In this document: positions 9,066 to 17,016 of the stretch, in pieces
Position numbering within the stretch: the stretch's first letter is position 1
Layout: each line of letters starts with the position of its first letter
NCBI GenBank assembly: GCA_052437175.1
Contig: JBQVOK010000001.1
Span: forward strand, 248,001 to 312,000
Direction of reading: 5' to 3'
Origin: JACVCJ01 sp052437175
GTDB taxonomy: Bacteria > Bacteroidota > Bacteroidia > CAIKAF01
DNA length: 64,000 nucleotides
Translations under genes and position numbers: made by a program
The notes under the pieces: generated by a model
The model's database searches: none
What the model saw: only the letters and a program-made list of their open reading frames with translations
What the model was told of the DNA's origin: nothing

Positions 9066-10487
9066 CTATTTCCAGCCACCCCCGAGGGCCCTGTATAATT
9101 CTATTTTTGCCAGGTACAGGTTGCAGGTAATGGCAGAGGCTTCCAGCTCGCCCTGTAACAGGTTGCCCTGCGCGGTGATCACTTCCAGGTAATCGGCCAG
9201 GCCGGTCTGGAACAGGAGCCTTGCATCCGTAAGTGCGCCCTGCAGTGTTTTTACGCGGGCTTCGGCGATCTGCTGCTGCTGTTTCAGCTTTTCCACTTTT
9301 ACCAGGGCATCCGAAACTTCGGTCACGGCGGTCAGCACCGTTTTTTCAAATTCTATGATCGATTTGTCGCGCTCGATCTTGGCCAGTTCGAACTGGGTCT
9401 TGAGGCGGCGGCGGTTAAAGAGCGGCTGGGTAAGTCCGCCGAAAAAGGTACCGAACAGCGAACCGGGTATATTGAACCAGTTGCCGGCGGTAAAGGAGTT
9501 GAGTCCGGCCCCCAGGTTGATCACCAGCGAGGGGTACATACTGGCCTGGGCCACACCGGCACGGGCATTGGCGGCTTTTACGCGCATTTCGCTGGCTTTA
9601 ACGTCGGGGCGGCGGCTCAGGATACCCAGCGGGAACCCGGCGGCCAGGCTGTCGCTCAGCAGTACGTCGCGCAGACGGGTGCTGCGGTCCACGGCCGAGG
9701 GCTGATCGCCGGAGAGCAGGCGCAGGGCGTTCTCCTGTATCGTAATACGTTGTTCCAGTTGTGGTATCAGCAGGGCTGCGGCCTGTTTCTGTGCTTCTAC
9801 CAGCTGTACGCCCAGCGAGGTGGTCTGGCCTACGTCTTTGCGCAGCTGTGTCATTTGTAAAATACTGTCGTTCAGTTGCAGGTTGCGGCGGGCAATGGCC
9901 AGCTGTGCGTCCAGCATCAGCAGGTTGTAATAGCCCGTAGCTACGGAAGACACCAGGCTGGTCTGTACGGCGCGTACGCCTTCGGCACTCTGTATGTAAT
10001 CGGCCTGTGCGGCTTCTTTCTGGCGGCGCATCTTGCCCCAGATATCGATCTCCCAGGACAGGCTTACGCCCGTGTTAAAGTCCTCGATATGGGTGGTGCC
10101 CAGGAAATTACTGAGGCTGATGCCGTTGAGGCTGGAACCCGAAGGGCGGTTACTGGCCGCGCTGATGTTGAAGTTCAGGTCCGGCGCAAAGGCGGCACGG
10201 CTCTGTTTCAGTGTCTGGTTGGCGCTTTCGATGTTCTTCAGGGCCAGGCGCATATCAAAATTGCGTACGATCGTATGGCTGATCATACCCTGCAGGGTCG
10301 TATCGGAAAAGAAATCTTTCCAGGCCAGGTCGGCCACGCTCGACGAGTCTTTGGTCTCCGGCGCATTGCGGAAGTTCTGGGGCAGGTTGGTCTGGGGCCT
10401 GCGGAAATTTTTGCCTACGCTGCACGACGCCAGGAACAGTACCAGGGCGGGGAACAGCAGTGTGCGTATATATCTGTGTTGCATCAT
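9066..10487 (-). CDS. RND efflux outer-membrane factor lipoprotein (NodT/OprM family)
   Basis: Outer-membrane channel of a tripartite drug-efflux pump. 473 residues, normal for the family. Signal peptide with lipobox FLASC at about 22. The body has the two repeated OEP halves: SWEIDIWGKMRRQKEAAQ before the first long helix and QPLFNRRRLKTQFELAK in the second, plus IPLGILSRRPDVKASEMR-like region (GILSRRPDVKASEMRVKAAN), a strong NodT-family signature. Two consecutive ATGs (10487, 10484). Last gene of mfp-rnd-omf, 20 bp after the permease. Confidence 0.93.
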   Translation of the reverse strand: MMQHRYIRTLLFPALVLFLASCSVGKNFRRPQTNLPQNFRNAPETKDSSSVADLAWKDFFSDTTLQGMISHTIVRNFDMRLALKNIESANQTLKQSRAAFAPDLNFNISAASNRPSGSSLNGISLSNFLGTTHIEDFNTGVSLSWEIDIWGKMRRQKEAAQADYIQSAEGVRAVQTSLVSSVATGYYNLLMLDAQLAIARRNLQLNDSILQMTQLRKDVGQTTSLGVQLVEAQKQAAALLIPQLEQRITIQENALRLLSGDQPSAVDRSTRLRDVLLSDSLAAGFPLGILSRRPDVKASEMRVKAANARAGVAQASMYPSLVINLGAGLNSFTAGNWFNIPGSLFGTFFGGLTQPLFNRRRLKTQFELAKIERDKSIIEFEKTVLTAVTEVSDALVKVEKLKQQQQIAEARVKTLQGALTDARLLFQTGLADYLEVITAQGNLLQGELEASAITCNLYLAKIELYRALGGGWK

Positions 10488-10507
10488 CGTTGTGTTTTTA
10501 TCCGGTT

Positions 10508-13500
10508 TTAATGGGTTTCGGCGGGTACCGGGGCCGCTTTTTTACTTATTTTTTCGTGCAGGTGCTGGAATACCACGAACAGCACAGGTATGATGAATAT
10601 ACCCAGCAATACGCCCGAAAGCATTCCGCCTACCGCGCCGATACTGATGGAGTGGTTACCCAGTGCCGAGGGCCCTTTGGCGCCCATCATCGGTAACAGA
10701 CCCACAATAAAGGCCAGGGAGGTCATCACGATGGGACGCAGACGTAAACGCGCCGCTTCCAGGGCCGCTTCGGTGATGCGCATGCCCGCCCTGCGCCGCT
10801 GTACGGCATATTCCACGATCAAAATGGCATTCTTGGCCAGCAGACCGATGAGCATGATGAGCGCTACCTGTACGTAAATATTGTTTTCGATACCGGCAAT
10901 GCCGATGGCGATAAATACGCCCAGCAGACCGGTAGGGATAGACAGGATCACCGACAGGGGCAGGATGTAACTTTCGTACTGGGCTGCCAGCAGGAAGTAT
11001 ACAAAAATGAGACAGAGCGCAAAGATATAGGTCGATTGTCCGCCGGAAGAGATCTCTTCGCGGGTGATACCCGAGAACTCGTAGGTATAGCCCTGCGGCA
11101 GGTCGGTCTTGGCCACTTCTTCCACCGCTTTGATGGCATCCCCGGTACTGAAGCCCGGTTTCGGGATCACGTTCACCCCGATGGAGTTAAAGAGGTTGTA
11201 GCGCGTCATGTTCTCGGGGCCGTATACGCGCTTCAGCTGCACAAGGGTGCTGAGGGGCACATTTTCGCCCTGCATGTTCTTTACGTATACGCCGTTCAGC
11301 GCCGAAGGATCTGCACGGTAGGGGATATCGGCCTGCACCATTACGCGGTAGTATTTACCGAAACGGTTAAAGTCGGAGGCCTGCATACTGCCGAAATAGG
11401 CCTGCATGGTAGTGAGCGCTTCACGTACGCTTACGCCCAGCTGTTTGGCCTTGGCGGCGTCGATGCTGAGCTCGAGCTGCGGGTAGTCGGCCCGGAAAGG
11501 GGTAAAGGCCACCGCTACTTCGGGGCGTGCCATCAGGGAACCGATAAAGCCGTTGGCCACACCGCTGAATTTATCTACGGGGCCGCCGGTACGGTCCTGG
11601 AGCACCATGTCCAGACCGTCGATATTACTGAAGCCGGGTACGGTAGGGAAGGTGAACACAAAAAAGCTACCGCCCTGTATGGTGTTCAGTTTGCCCTGTA
11701 TGGTGGCCATCAGCTCGTTCAGGTCCTCCATCTCGCCACGGGTACCCATGGGTTTCAGTTCTACAAAGCCTACGCCCGATGAGGGACTGGCGGAGTTGGA
11801 CAGCAGGTTGAAACCGCCGATCAGGTTCACCGATTGTACGGCTTCCATTTCGCGCATCATCTTACCGGCTTCCTGCAGTACGCCATTGGTGCGGTCCAGC
11901 GAGGAACCGCCCGGTGTGGAGAGGGCAAAGATGGCAAAACTCTGGTCCTCGGCCGGTATAAAGCCGGTACGTGTACTGCGCATCAGCAGCACGGTGGCTA
12001 CAATGATGAGGGCCAGTCCGCCCAGGCTTACCCATTTGTTGCGGATAAGGAACTGCAGGCTGCGGCCGTAGCGGGTAGTAAGGCTGTCGAAGCCTTTGTT
12101 GAAGCCGCCGGCCAGGCGTTTAACCATATTCTGGCGCGGTGGTTTTTCGCCTTTAGGGGCAGCGTGTGAATTTTTAAGGAAGAGGGCCGAAAGTGCGGGG
12201 CTCAGCGTAAGGGCGTTCACCGCCGAAATAAGAATAGCAATGGCCAGGGTAAAGGCAAACTGCCGGTAGAACACCCCGGAGGAACCCGTCATGAAACCTA
12301 CGGGCAGGAACACGGCCGACATCACCAGGGTAATGGAAATAATGGCGCCGGTGATCTCGCTCATGGCCGAAAGGGTGGCCGTTTTGGCGTCCATGTGTTC
12401 GTTCTCCATCTTGGCGTGTACGGCTTCCACCACCACAATGGCGTCATCCACCACGATACCGATGGCCAGTACCAGGGCAAAGAGCGTGAGCAGGTTTATG
12501 GAGAAGCCGAATAGCTGCATAAAGAAGAAGGTACCGATCACGGCTACCGGCACGGCAATGGCCGGTATCAGCGTAGAGCGGAAATCCTGCAGGAAGATCA
12601 GTACCACGATAAATACCAGTACAAAGGCTTCCAGCAGCGTACTTTTTACCTGGTCTATCGACTGGTCGAGTGCGCGTTTGGTGCTGTACGGTACAATGTA
12701 TTCGATGCCCGCCGGGAAACTGGCCTCCTGTTTTTTCAGCAGGGCCGTAAGGGCGGTCTGTATCTCGTTGGCATTGGAGCCGGCCGTCTGGAATATGGCT
12801 ATACCCACGGTAGGCTGTCCGTTCACGAAACTTTCGCCCGAGTAGGTAAAGGAACCCAGCTCGATGCGGGCCACGTCTTTCAGTTTCAGCAGAGAACCGT
12901 CGGGGTTGGCCCGGATGATCATGTTCTCATACTCTTCCGGGCGGTTCATTTTGCCCTTGTACTTAATGATGTACTCAAAGGTCTCGTCGCTGCCTTCGCC
13001 AAAGCGGCCGGGGGCGGCGTCCATGTTCTGGTCCTGTATGGCAGCCATCACTTCCTGCGGGGTAATGTTGTAGGATGCCATCTGTGGCGGATTGAGCCAT
13101 ATACGCATGGAATAGTCCTTGGGACTGCCGAAGGCCATGGCCTGGGCTACGCCTTTTACACGCTTGATCTCCGGTATTACGTTGATCTTGGCGTAGTTTT
13201 CAATAAAGGCATGGTCGTATTTTTTGGGGTCGGTGCTGTACAGGTTCACGAACATCATGATGCTGTTCTGCTGTTTGGTGGTGGAAACCCCCATCTGCAG
13301 TACCTCTGCGGGCAGCTGGTTACTGGCCTGTGCCACGCGGTTCTGTACGTTCACGGCGGCCTGGTCGGGGTCGGTGCCCAGCTCAAAGTATACACTGATG
13401 TTCAGGGAGCCGTCGTTACCGGCCGATGAACTCATATAGGTCATGTTCTCTACCCCGTTGATGGATTCTTCGAGGGAAGGAGCTACCGAACGGATCACCG

Positions 13501-13666
13501 TTTCGGCATTGGCCCCGGGATAGTTGGCGGTAACCAGTACCACGGGCGGGGCAATATCGGGGAACTGGGTTATGGGCAGCGTTGCCAGGCCCAGACCTCC
13601 GAGCAGCACCAGCAGTATGGAAATTACCGTGGCCAGCACGGGTCTTTCAATAAAAATTTTAAGCAT
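10508..13666 (-). CDS. RND multidrug efflux permease, HAE1 (AcrB/MexB) family
   Basis: Inner-membrane proton-driven drug exporter. 1052 residues with 12 expected membrane helices. N-terminus MLKIFIERPVLATVISILLV is the first helix; DPDQAAVNVQNRVAQA, ALDQSIDQVKSTLLEAFVLV and the helix-4 segment LALVLAIGIVVDDAIVVVE with the paired aspartates of the proton relay are intact, as are GFIPAEDQ and the C-terminal GLLAKNAILIVEYA. All HAE1 landmarks are present. It lies between the membrane-fusion protein (87 bp) and outer-membrane factor genes in one operon. The substrate cannot be read from sequence. Confidence 0.96.
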   Translation of the reverse strand: MLKIFIERPVLATVISILLVLLGGLGLATLPITQFPDIAPPVVLVTANYPGANAETVIRSVAPSLEESINGVENMTYMSSSAGNDGSLNISVYFELGTDPDQAAVNVQNRVAQASNQLPAEVLQMGVSTTKQQNSIMMFVNLYSTDPKKYDHAFIENYAKINVIPEIKRVKGVAQAMAFGSPKDYSMRIWLNPPQMASYNITPQEVMAAIQDQNMDAAPGRFGEGSDETFEYIIKYKGKMNRPEEYENMIIRANPDGSLLKLKDVARIELGSFTYSGESFVNGQPTVGIAIFQTAGSNANEIQTALTALLKKQEASFPAGIEYIVPYSTKRALDQSIDQVKSTLLEAFVLVFIVVLIFLQDFRSTLIPAIAVPVAVIGTFFFMQLFGFSINLLTLFALVLAIGIVVDDAIVVVEAVHAKMENEHMDAKTATLSAMSEITGAIISITLVMSAVFLPVGFMTGSSGVFYRQFAFTLAIAILISAVNALTLSPALSALFLKNSHAAPKGEKPPRQNMVKRLAGGFNKGFDSLTTRYGRSLQFLIRNKWVSLGGLALIIVATVLLMRSTRTGFIPAEDQSFAIFALSTPGGSSLDRTNGVLQEAGKMMREMEAVQSVNLIGGFNLLSNSASPSSGVGFVELKPMGTRGEMEDLNELMATIQGKLNTIQGGSFFVFTFPTVPGFSNIDGLDMVLQDRTGGPVDKFSGVANGFIGSLMARPEVAVAFTPFRADYPQLELSIDAAKAKQLGVSVREALTTMQAYFGSMQASDFNRFGKYYRVMVQADIPYRADPSALNGVYVKNMQGENVPLSTLVQLKRVYGPENMTRYNLFNSIGVNVIPKPGFSTGDAIKAVEEVAKTDLPQGYTYEFSGITREEISSGGQSTYIFALCLIFVYFLLAAQYESYILPLSVILSIPTGLLGVFIAIGIAGIENNIYVQVALIMLIGLLAKNAILIVEYAVQRRRAGMRITEAALEAARLRLRPIVMTSLAFIVGLLPMMGAKGPSALGNHSISIGAVGGMLSGVLLGIFIIPVLFVVFQHLHEKISKKAAPVPAETH

Positions 13667-13753
13667 ATCGTCGTCTACGTTGTTTTACATAAACCGCCCG
13701 GCCTCTGCTAAATATAAAGCCAGGCGGTCTTTTATCTTTATATATGGGATGCC

Positions 13754-14911
13754 TTATTTGCCGGCAGCTTTGGCTGGTACCGGGCTTATCTCGGCACCGT
13801 CCTGCAGCAGGTGCAGGCTTCCGGTTACGATCTTGCTGCCGGGGTTCAGACCTTCGCTGACCAGGTAGGCATTTTCGTGTTTGCCACCGATGGTGATGGG
13901 TGTCATTTTTACTTTATTGCTGTCTCCGAGTACGTATACAAAAGTGCGGTCCTGTAGCTCAAAAGTGGCTTCCTGCGGTATCATGAGCACACCCTGGTGT
14001 ACCTGGTTGAGGCGTACCTTACCGGTATTGCCCGAGCGCAGCATGCCGTTCTTATTGGGGAAGTTGGCGCGCAGGCTGATGGAACCGGTGGTCTTGTCGA
14101 ACTGTCCGTCCACCATCTCGATGCGGCCCTGCTCGGGGTACAGGTTCCCGTCGGCCAGCACCAGGGTAACCGGCAGCAGGTTCTTGATCTTCTCGGGAAT
14201 GTCTTCGCCTTTATTATCGCGGTTAAAGGCAATAAAGTCCATTTCGCTCATGGAGAAATACGCATATACCTCGTGTACGTCCGAAAGGGTAGTGAGGGCC
14301 TGTACGTCCATACGTCCCACCAGGTTGCCCAGGCGTTTGGGAATACGCCCGATGTAACCGCTCACGGGAGCTTTGATGAGCGTATAGTCCAGGTTGATGC
14401 GGGCCATGGCCACGGCGGCCTTACTCTGTGCCACATTGGCTTTGGCGGCTTCGTAGGCGGCTTCTACCGTTTTAAGCTGAATTTCAGAAACCACGTTGTT
14501 GCGGCTCAGTACCTTCATTTTGTTCACTTCCAGTTCGGCGTTCAGCAGGTTGGCCTCGGCGGCCTGTTGTGCGGCCATGGCATTGTTCAGCTGCTCGCGG
14601 TAAGGCTGGTCGTTGATCTTGAACAGGGGCTGACCTTCTTTTACAAAAGCACCTTCGTCTACAAAGATCTTATCGAGGTAGCCGTCTACCTGGGCGCGGA
14701 TCTCTACGTTTACGCGGCCTTCGAGTGCGGCTGAATATTCTTTGTAGGTTTGTGCCGAGGTAGTATCGGTTACCAGCACGGGTACCGAAGGTGCACCGCC
14801 CATATTGCCCGGACCGTTGGCCGAGCCGGAGCTGCATCCCCAGGCCAGTAGCAAAGCGGCAAGTATGGCAAGCATACCTGTATGTTGGATGGAAATTGTT
14901 TTGTTTGACAT
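13754..14911 (-). CDS. RND efflux membrane-fusion (periplasmic adaptor) lipoprotein
   Basis: Adaptor subunit that joins the RND permease to the outer-membrane channel, AcrA/MexA family. 385 residues from ATG 14911. The signal peptide ends in a lipobox (LLAWGC). The lipoyl half-motifs are visible (VEIRAQVDGYLDKIFVDEGAFVK split around an alpha-hairpin, and YTLIKAPVSGYIGRI), followed by the beta-barrel region and C-terminal membrane-proximal domain. An upstream TTG at 14935 would add eight poly-Lys/Asn residues and is unlikely. First gene of the efflux operon; a perfect palindrome (14988-15012) sits about 77 bp upstream. Confidence 0.94.
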   Translation of the reverse strand: MSNKTISIQHTGMLAILAALLLAWGCSSGSANGPGNMGGAPSVPVLVTDTTSAQTYKEYSAALEGRVNVEIRAQVDGYLDKIFVDEGAFVKEGQPLFKINDQPYREQLNNAMAAQQAAEANLLNAELEVNKMKVLSRNNVVSEIQLKTVEAAYEAAKANVAQSKAAVAMARINLDYTLIKAPVSGYIGRIPKRLGNLVGRMDVQALTTLSDVHEVYAYFSMSEMDFIAFNRDNKGEDIPEKIKNLLPVTLVLADGNLYPEQGRIEMVDGQFDKTTGSISLRANFPNKNGMLRSGNTGKVRLNQVHQGVLMIPQEATFELQDRTFVYVLGDSNKVKMTPITIGGKHENAYLVSEGLNPGSKIVTGSLHLLQDGAEISPVPAKAAGK

Positions 14912-14987
14912 TTTGTTTTTTTTTTGAGGGTACAAAGCAACGAAACGTAGAAATATTTAAGAAAGCAGAATGACCAATAAACTGCTG

Positions 14988-15012
14988 AAATGACGAATTC
15001 AATTCGTCATTT
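14988..15012. promoter_or_regulatory. perfect 25-bp palindrome, candidate operator
   Basis: AAATGACGAATT (14988-14999), one central C, then AATTCGTCATTT (15001-15012). It lies between the divergent efflux operon and the LytS/LytTR operon. A dimeric repressor (for example TetR or MarR type) binding here could control both. The following T-run could also make it a terminator, but no gene runs into it on the plus strand. Confidence 0.5.
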
Positions 15013-15016
15013 TTTA

Positions 15017-15047
15017 TTGCAGTAAATCCCTATATTGGGTTCCTTTG
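15017..15047 (+). promoter_or_regulatory. promoter of the kinase/LytTR operon
   Basis: TTG (15017-15019), 20-bp spacer and TTCCTTTG (15040-15047), a 7/8 match to TAnnTTTG. The predicted transcript would start near 15052, giving a leader of about 120 nt that includes the 29-codon ORF and a small hairpin ACAGCC-CCC-GGCTGT at 15119-15133. Confidence 0.4.
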
Positions 15048-15085
15048 CATTCACATAACATATAGATTATACACATTTGTTATAC

Positions 15086-15175
15086 ATGAAGCATACCTGT
15101 TATACCGGTTCCATCTGTACAGCCCCCGGCTGTGCGGCGGGATCATATATTCATTTAAATAGGGAACGGTTTTGA
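15086..15175 (+). CDS. possible 29-residue leader peptide overlapping the kinase start
   Basis: A short ORF from ATG 15086 to TGA 15173-15175 encodes a 29-residue peptide starting MKHTCYTGSICTAPGCAAG, with three cysteines. Its stop codon overlaps the kinase TTG start as TTGA, the same arrangement as the ATGA couplings elsewhere in the window. A stop codon (TAG, 15160-15162) closes the kinase frame just upstream, so the kinase cannot start earlier. This suggests that kinase translation depends on translation of the leader. No Shine-Dalgarno sequence; codon statistics are not informative at this length, so it may be chance. Confidence 0.35.
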   Translation: MKHTCYTGSICTAPGCAAGSYIHLNRERF

Positions 15176-16287
15176 GCGTAGCAACCTTAAGCGTAAAAGA
15201 ACTGGTTCCCTCGTTCCGCGGAAATATCCTGGAACAGCGCTGGCTGCAGGAACTGCTGGTAGTAACCACCCTGTTTACGCTGTTCACCCTGAACGAGTGG
15301 ACCTATATCTCCAGCTGGGACGATCTCCGCAGCGGTATAGCCTATTTCGGCATCCTGTATGCACATGCCCAGGTGCACCGTTTCCTGGTGCTGCCCATCC
15401 TGCTCGACCGGCACAAACCGCTTCCATACATCAGCTATTCCCTGTTGCTGCTGCTGGTGTTCTCGGCCATACTGCATTTTGTGAGTATTTACTGGATCTA
15501 TCCCGACTGTTTCCTGTATAAATCCGCCGCCCAGGACACCTTTATCTTTCACGTGGCCACCTGCGCCCTTACCCTTATTGCCATGCTTACGCCCTTCCTG
15601 ATCCTGCGTTTTTACCGCCAGCAGAAACGGGAGGCCATGTCGCGCATCTGTGTGAACGAAATGGAGCTGAACCTGCTGCGTTCCCAGCTGAACCCGCACT
15701 TTATGTTCAATATGTTCAACAACCTGTACGGCATCAGCCTTAAAGAGCCCGAACGGATGCCCGACCTGATACTGCAGGTTTCGCAGCTGATGCGTTACCA
15801 GGTGGAGAACAACAGCCGCATGTGGGTATCCCTGGCCGATGAACTGGCTTTTATCGAAAGCTGTATCGCCCTGGAAGAAGAACGGGTGAGCCGCCGCTGT
15901 AAAATTCATTACGAATACGAAAATAATTCAGCCAGGGTATACGATCAGATCGCCCCCATGATCCTGATCCCCTTTATTGAAAATGCCTTTAAGCACGGCA
16001 CCAACAGCATGGAGTCCTGCTATGTGTGTATTTGTATACAGGTAAAAGACGCCTGCCTGCAGATGGAAATTGTGAACTCCATACCCAAAAATGCCGATAT
16101 TTCGAAAGTTTCTACAGGTATCGGACTGCAGAATGCCCGGCAGCGTCTGAACATTCTGTATCCCGGAACAAAACACCGGCTTAGCATAGAAACCACAAAA
16201 ACCGAATATAAGGTTAAATTAGCGCTGCGATTATTTTCAAAAGAAGAACTGCATGACCGAGAAATTCAGGTGTCTGATTGTAGATGA
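15172..16287 (+). CDS. LytS/YehU-type sensor histidine kinase
   Basis: Membrane sensor kinase that phosphorylates the downstream LytTR regulator. 371 residues. Four predicted membrane helices lie in residues 25-150; the kinase core begins with the family box LRSQLNPHFMFNMFNNLYG, with His176 in the NPHF motif, and ends in a HATPase domain with IPFIENAFKHG (N box) and GIGLQNARQRLNILY (G box). The only start compatible with the frame is TTG 15172, preceded by AGGGAACGG. Its 3' end overlaps the regulator gene by 35 bp. It diverges from the RND operon, so control of efflux is plausible but unproven. Confidence 0.9.
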   Translation: MSVATLSVKELVPSFRGNILEQRWLQELLVVTTLFTLFTLNEWTYISSWDDLRSGIAYFGILYAHAQVHRFLVLPILLDRHKPLPYISYSLLLLLVFSAILHFVSIYWIYPDCFLYKSAAQDTFIFHVATCALTLIAMLTPFLILRFYRQQKREAMSRICVNEMELNLLRSQLNPHFMFNMFNNLYGISLKEPERMPDLILQVSQLMRYQVENNSRMWVSLADELAFIESCIALEEERVSRRCKIHYEYENNSARVYDQIAPMILIPFIENAFKHGTNSMESCYVCICIQVKDACLQMEIVNSIPKNADISKVSTGIGLQNARQRLNILYPGTKHRLSIETTKTEYKVKLALRLFSKEELHDREIQVSDCR

Positions 16288-16966
16288 TGAATCCGCCGCC
16301 CATTACGTACTCACCAGTTATATTGAACGTATCGAGCGGCTCGAACTGGCCGGACAGTGCTACAATGTGCTGGAGGCCATCAATTTTTTGCACCAGAACC
16401 CGGTAGACCTGCTGTTCCTCGATATCAACATGCCCGAACTCAGCGGGTTCGACCTGCTTAAAACGCTCACCAATCCGCCCAAGGTAATTATTACCACCGC
16501 CTATTCGGAATTTGCCCTGGAAAGCTATGAGTACTGGGTGATCGATTACCTGCTGAAACCCATTGAATTCCCGCGTTTCCTGAAGTCGATAGACCGTTTC
16601 CTGATCACGCTGCCGGCCGACACTGATCCGGAAGCTTTCCCGGCCGCACAGCCCGATCCGGATCTGCCTTTTATGGTAAAGGTAGACGGCGAACAGGTGC
16701 GCATACATCCCGATGAACTGCTGTATGCCCAGAGCCTGGGAAACTATGTAAAGCTTATTACCACCCGGCAGACCTTCCTGGCCACCATTACCACTACGGA
16801 GCTGGAACACCGCCTGCCTTCCGCACGTTTTATGCGCATTCACAAATCGTACATTGTAGCCCTGGATAAAGTTACACGTTCGGGCAACGGTTTTGTGATC
16901 GTGGGCGAAACCGAACTGCCCGTGGGCATTACCTACCGCCGCGAACTGGCCGAGCGTCTGCGCTAA
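16253..16966 (+). CDS. LytTR-family response regulator
   Basis: Transcription factor of the LytR/AlgR class, 237 residues. Receiver domain in residues 1-120: acidic pair D11/D12 in IVDDE, phospho-acceptor D57 in LLFLDINMPELSG, and the conserved K in LLKPIEF. LytTR DNA-binding domain in residues 140-237, with SLGNYVKLITT and the terminal FMRIHKSYIVALDKV typical of the family. Overlaps the kinase gene by 35 bp, so the two are translated together. A second LytTR regulator is encoded at 46737-47420. Confidence 0.95.
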   Translation: MTEKFRCLIVDDESAAHYVLTSYIERIERLELAGQCYNVLEAINFLHQNPVDLLFLDINMPELSGFDLLKTLTNPPKVIITTAYSEFALESYEYWVIDYLLKPIEFPRFLKSIDRFLITLPADTDPEAFPAAQPDPDLPFMVKVDGEQVRIHPDELLYAQSLGNYVKLITTRQTFLATITTTELEHRLPSARFMRIHKSYIVALDKVTRSGNGFVIVGETELPVGITYRRELAERLR

Positions 16967-16969
16967 AAA

Positions 16970-16999
16970 AAAGAGCCCCGCAATGCAGGGCCCTTTCAT
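16970..16999. terminator. bidirectional terminator
   Basis: AAAGAGCCCCGCA pairs with TGCAGGGCCCTTT (16970-16996, 11 of 13 pairs), with A and T runs on both sides. It separates the convergent regulator and DUF2341 genes. Confidence 0.75.
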
Positions 17000-17016
17000 A
17001 CAATATTTCTGTTTTT

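Noticed and set aside
15061..15080. TATAGATTAT followed by TTTGTT in the kinase leader, resembling the sRNA core
   Set aside because: Only about ten contiguous bases match and there are no flanking hairpins or terminator with a CGAGAG loop.
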